From positions 212,983,553-213,047,552 of the forward strand of contig CM048552.1 in the NCBI GenBank assembly GCA_026413225.1: a DNA stretch of 64,000 nucleotides, written 5' to 3'. The translations under genes and the position numbers were made by a program. The stretch's first letter is position 1. Each line of letters begins with the position of its first letter. The notes beneath the pieces are model-generated. The model made no database searches, had not been told where the DNA came from, and saw only the letters and a program-made list of their open reading frames with translations. This DNA is from Otis tarda (lineage: Eukaryota > Chordata > Aves > Otidiformes > Otididae). Of the stretch, positions 62,801 to 64,000 are shown in pieces.

Positions 62801-64000
62801 AGCTGTTCTCAAGGCTTGCACTGGTCTTTATCCAGGATGTCTTTTTTGCTGAATTAATTTCAGGAGAAAGAAGGGAGGAAAACTGGTACCCAGTAAAGCA
62901 CTTGCAGTAGAGACGCTTCCCTTGCTGTGCTGCAGCGGAAGGTGATGTTATTTCATAGAATAAAGGGGCAACCACCTATGAAAGGTCATAAAGATGCTCT
63001 GGTTGCTATTAAGACCAAATTGTAGCTGCAATTATTTGAATGGCAAAGGGCTCCAAATGCAATCAGCTGGTTCCTTGGGTCACCGTGAGCGTTTCGGCAG
63101 CCTACATTGCTCCTTTCTTCTTTCCTGCTTCGCCCTCTGCTTTCTTGATACAATCTCCATCATCTTCTCTATTATTATTCCTGTTTGCAGCCGTCATTAC
63201 AACACCAGGGGTTAAGCAGGGGGGCAGAATCCAGGCAGCGAGTGCCAGCAGACCCAAGCACAGGCATTTGATCACATTTTGAAGCCTCAGCGTTAGGAGT
63301 CGGCTGTGGTCTAGCAAGCAGGGAGAAGAGGTCTGAGTGCTGTCTTGGACCCTTTTGGGGAGCATTTCTGAGCCGTTGGGCAGATGGGGCAAGCAGCACC
63401 CTTCAATTTGAGCACTGACTGTGTTTCGTGTGTTTGGTCTCTTTTTCCTGAATCCTTTTCCCAGCATCCTTGTGTTGCTACACGCAAGCCGTGTCCATCA
63501 CAGGGTGGGCTTAACTTCATTTTCCTTCACACATCTAAATGCAAATGTCTCCATTTGACTGAGTCCCCCTCAGCTCCCATTTTTAGTCACAGAAGAGAAA
63601 TGGCCACTGCTAAAGCATTCCTCGACCCATTTTAGGTGCCTGCTTTCGGGTAAGTCAGATGATGTATCGTGCCTCTAAAATAAAATGAGACAACTCCTCA
63701 CTGACTTAGGTTGCCTGTGAGAAATGTAAAGGATTGAGATACAGCCCTGTTAAAACTTCACTGAGCCTCATGTGCCTCCTCAGAAAAAGGAATTTTGCCC
63801 AAGCATTTAAGAATGTAGATCAATTTAATATAACTATTAACCCCAGAAGTACTGGGCAGTGCTTCAGTTTTCTCCGAAGGTCACATTCCTGCCCAGTGTA
63901 CCAGGAGAACCGTTTAATCCTCTGGTCTGCAGATGGTTGTGAGTTCATGAGACCTCCCCAAAGGGCTGGTGGCAAGTAGAAATAACAGACTCAGCCACTT

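Larger units (their letters stand above)
54121..64000. other. Intergenic stretch with three CR1 copies, no gene seen
   Basis: Between the CR1 copies at 54798-55463, 56628-56910 and 59313-59861 and up to the right edge I find no protein family, RNA gene or promoter that I can support. In mammals TSKU lies upstream of ACER3 on the same strand. Its leucine-rich-repeat coding exon is not visible here, so if the order is conserved in birds it would be beyond 64000. Confidence 0.55.

Overview
The window looks like nuclear DNA of a bird. Most of it is AT-rich non-coding sequence. The dominant interspersed repeat is the CR1 LINE, recognised by 3' tails of the octamer type ATTCTATG and by reverse-transcriptase C-terminal reading frames. 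I see no bacterial operons, CRISPR arrays, rRNA or convincing tRNA. The species cannot be named from the sequence alone.

I can support one protein-coding gene: ACER3 (alkaline ceramidase 3) on the minus strand. Its first six coding exons are at 42836-42938, 21709-21819, 13916-13968, 10228-10280, 7998-8079 and 7459-7494. All have GT/AG splice sites and compatible phases, and they join to 438 bases, exactly 146 codons, about 55% of the 267-residue human protein. The remaining exons, including the two C-terminal zinc-binding histidines, were not found and should lie beyond position 1. The first exon sits in a strongly CpG- and GC-rich segment (about 42.6-43.2 kb) that looks like a TATA-less CpG-island promoter.

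Layout: 1-7458 is part of intron 6 with three CR1 pieces. 7.5-21.8 kb holds exons 6 to 2 and introns 5 to 2, with simple repeats. 21.8-42.8 kb is the 21-kb first intron, with CR1 pieces at 26.2 and 32.1 kb and a possible LTR-like segment at 27.2-27.6 kb. 42.8-43.1 kb is exon 1 and the promoter. 43.2-64 kb is 5' flanking DNA with no gene I can support. It carries seven or more CR1 pieces (two in tandem, one pair as a hairpin) and a GC-rich tandem-repeat block at 53.7-54.1 kb that resembles an avian LTR-type repeat.

I found no convincing new biological system. The points most worth checking are a reading frame open in-frame upstream of the ACER3 start, an exon-like sequence in intron 2 that does not fit the ACER3 frame, a 36-base micro-exon served by a homopolymer T tract, and the CR1 rearrangements. 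Nothing was computed with software; family assignments rest on recognition of protein and repeat motifs.
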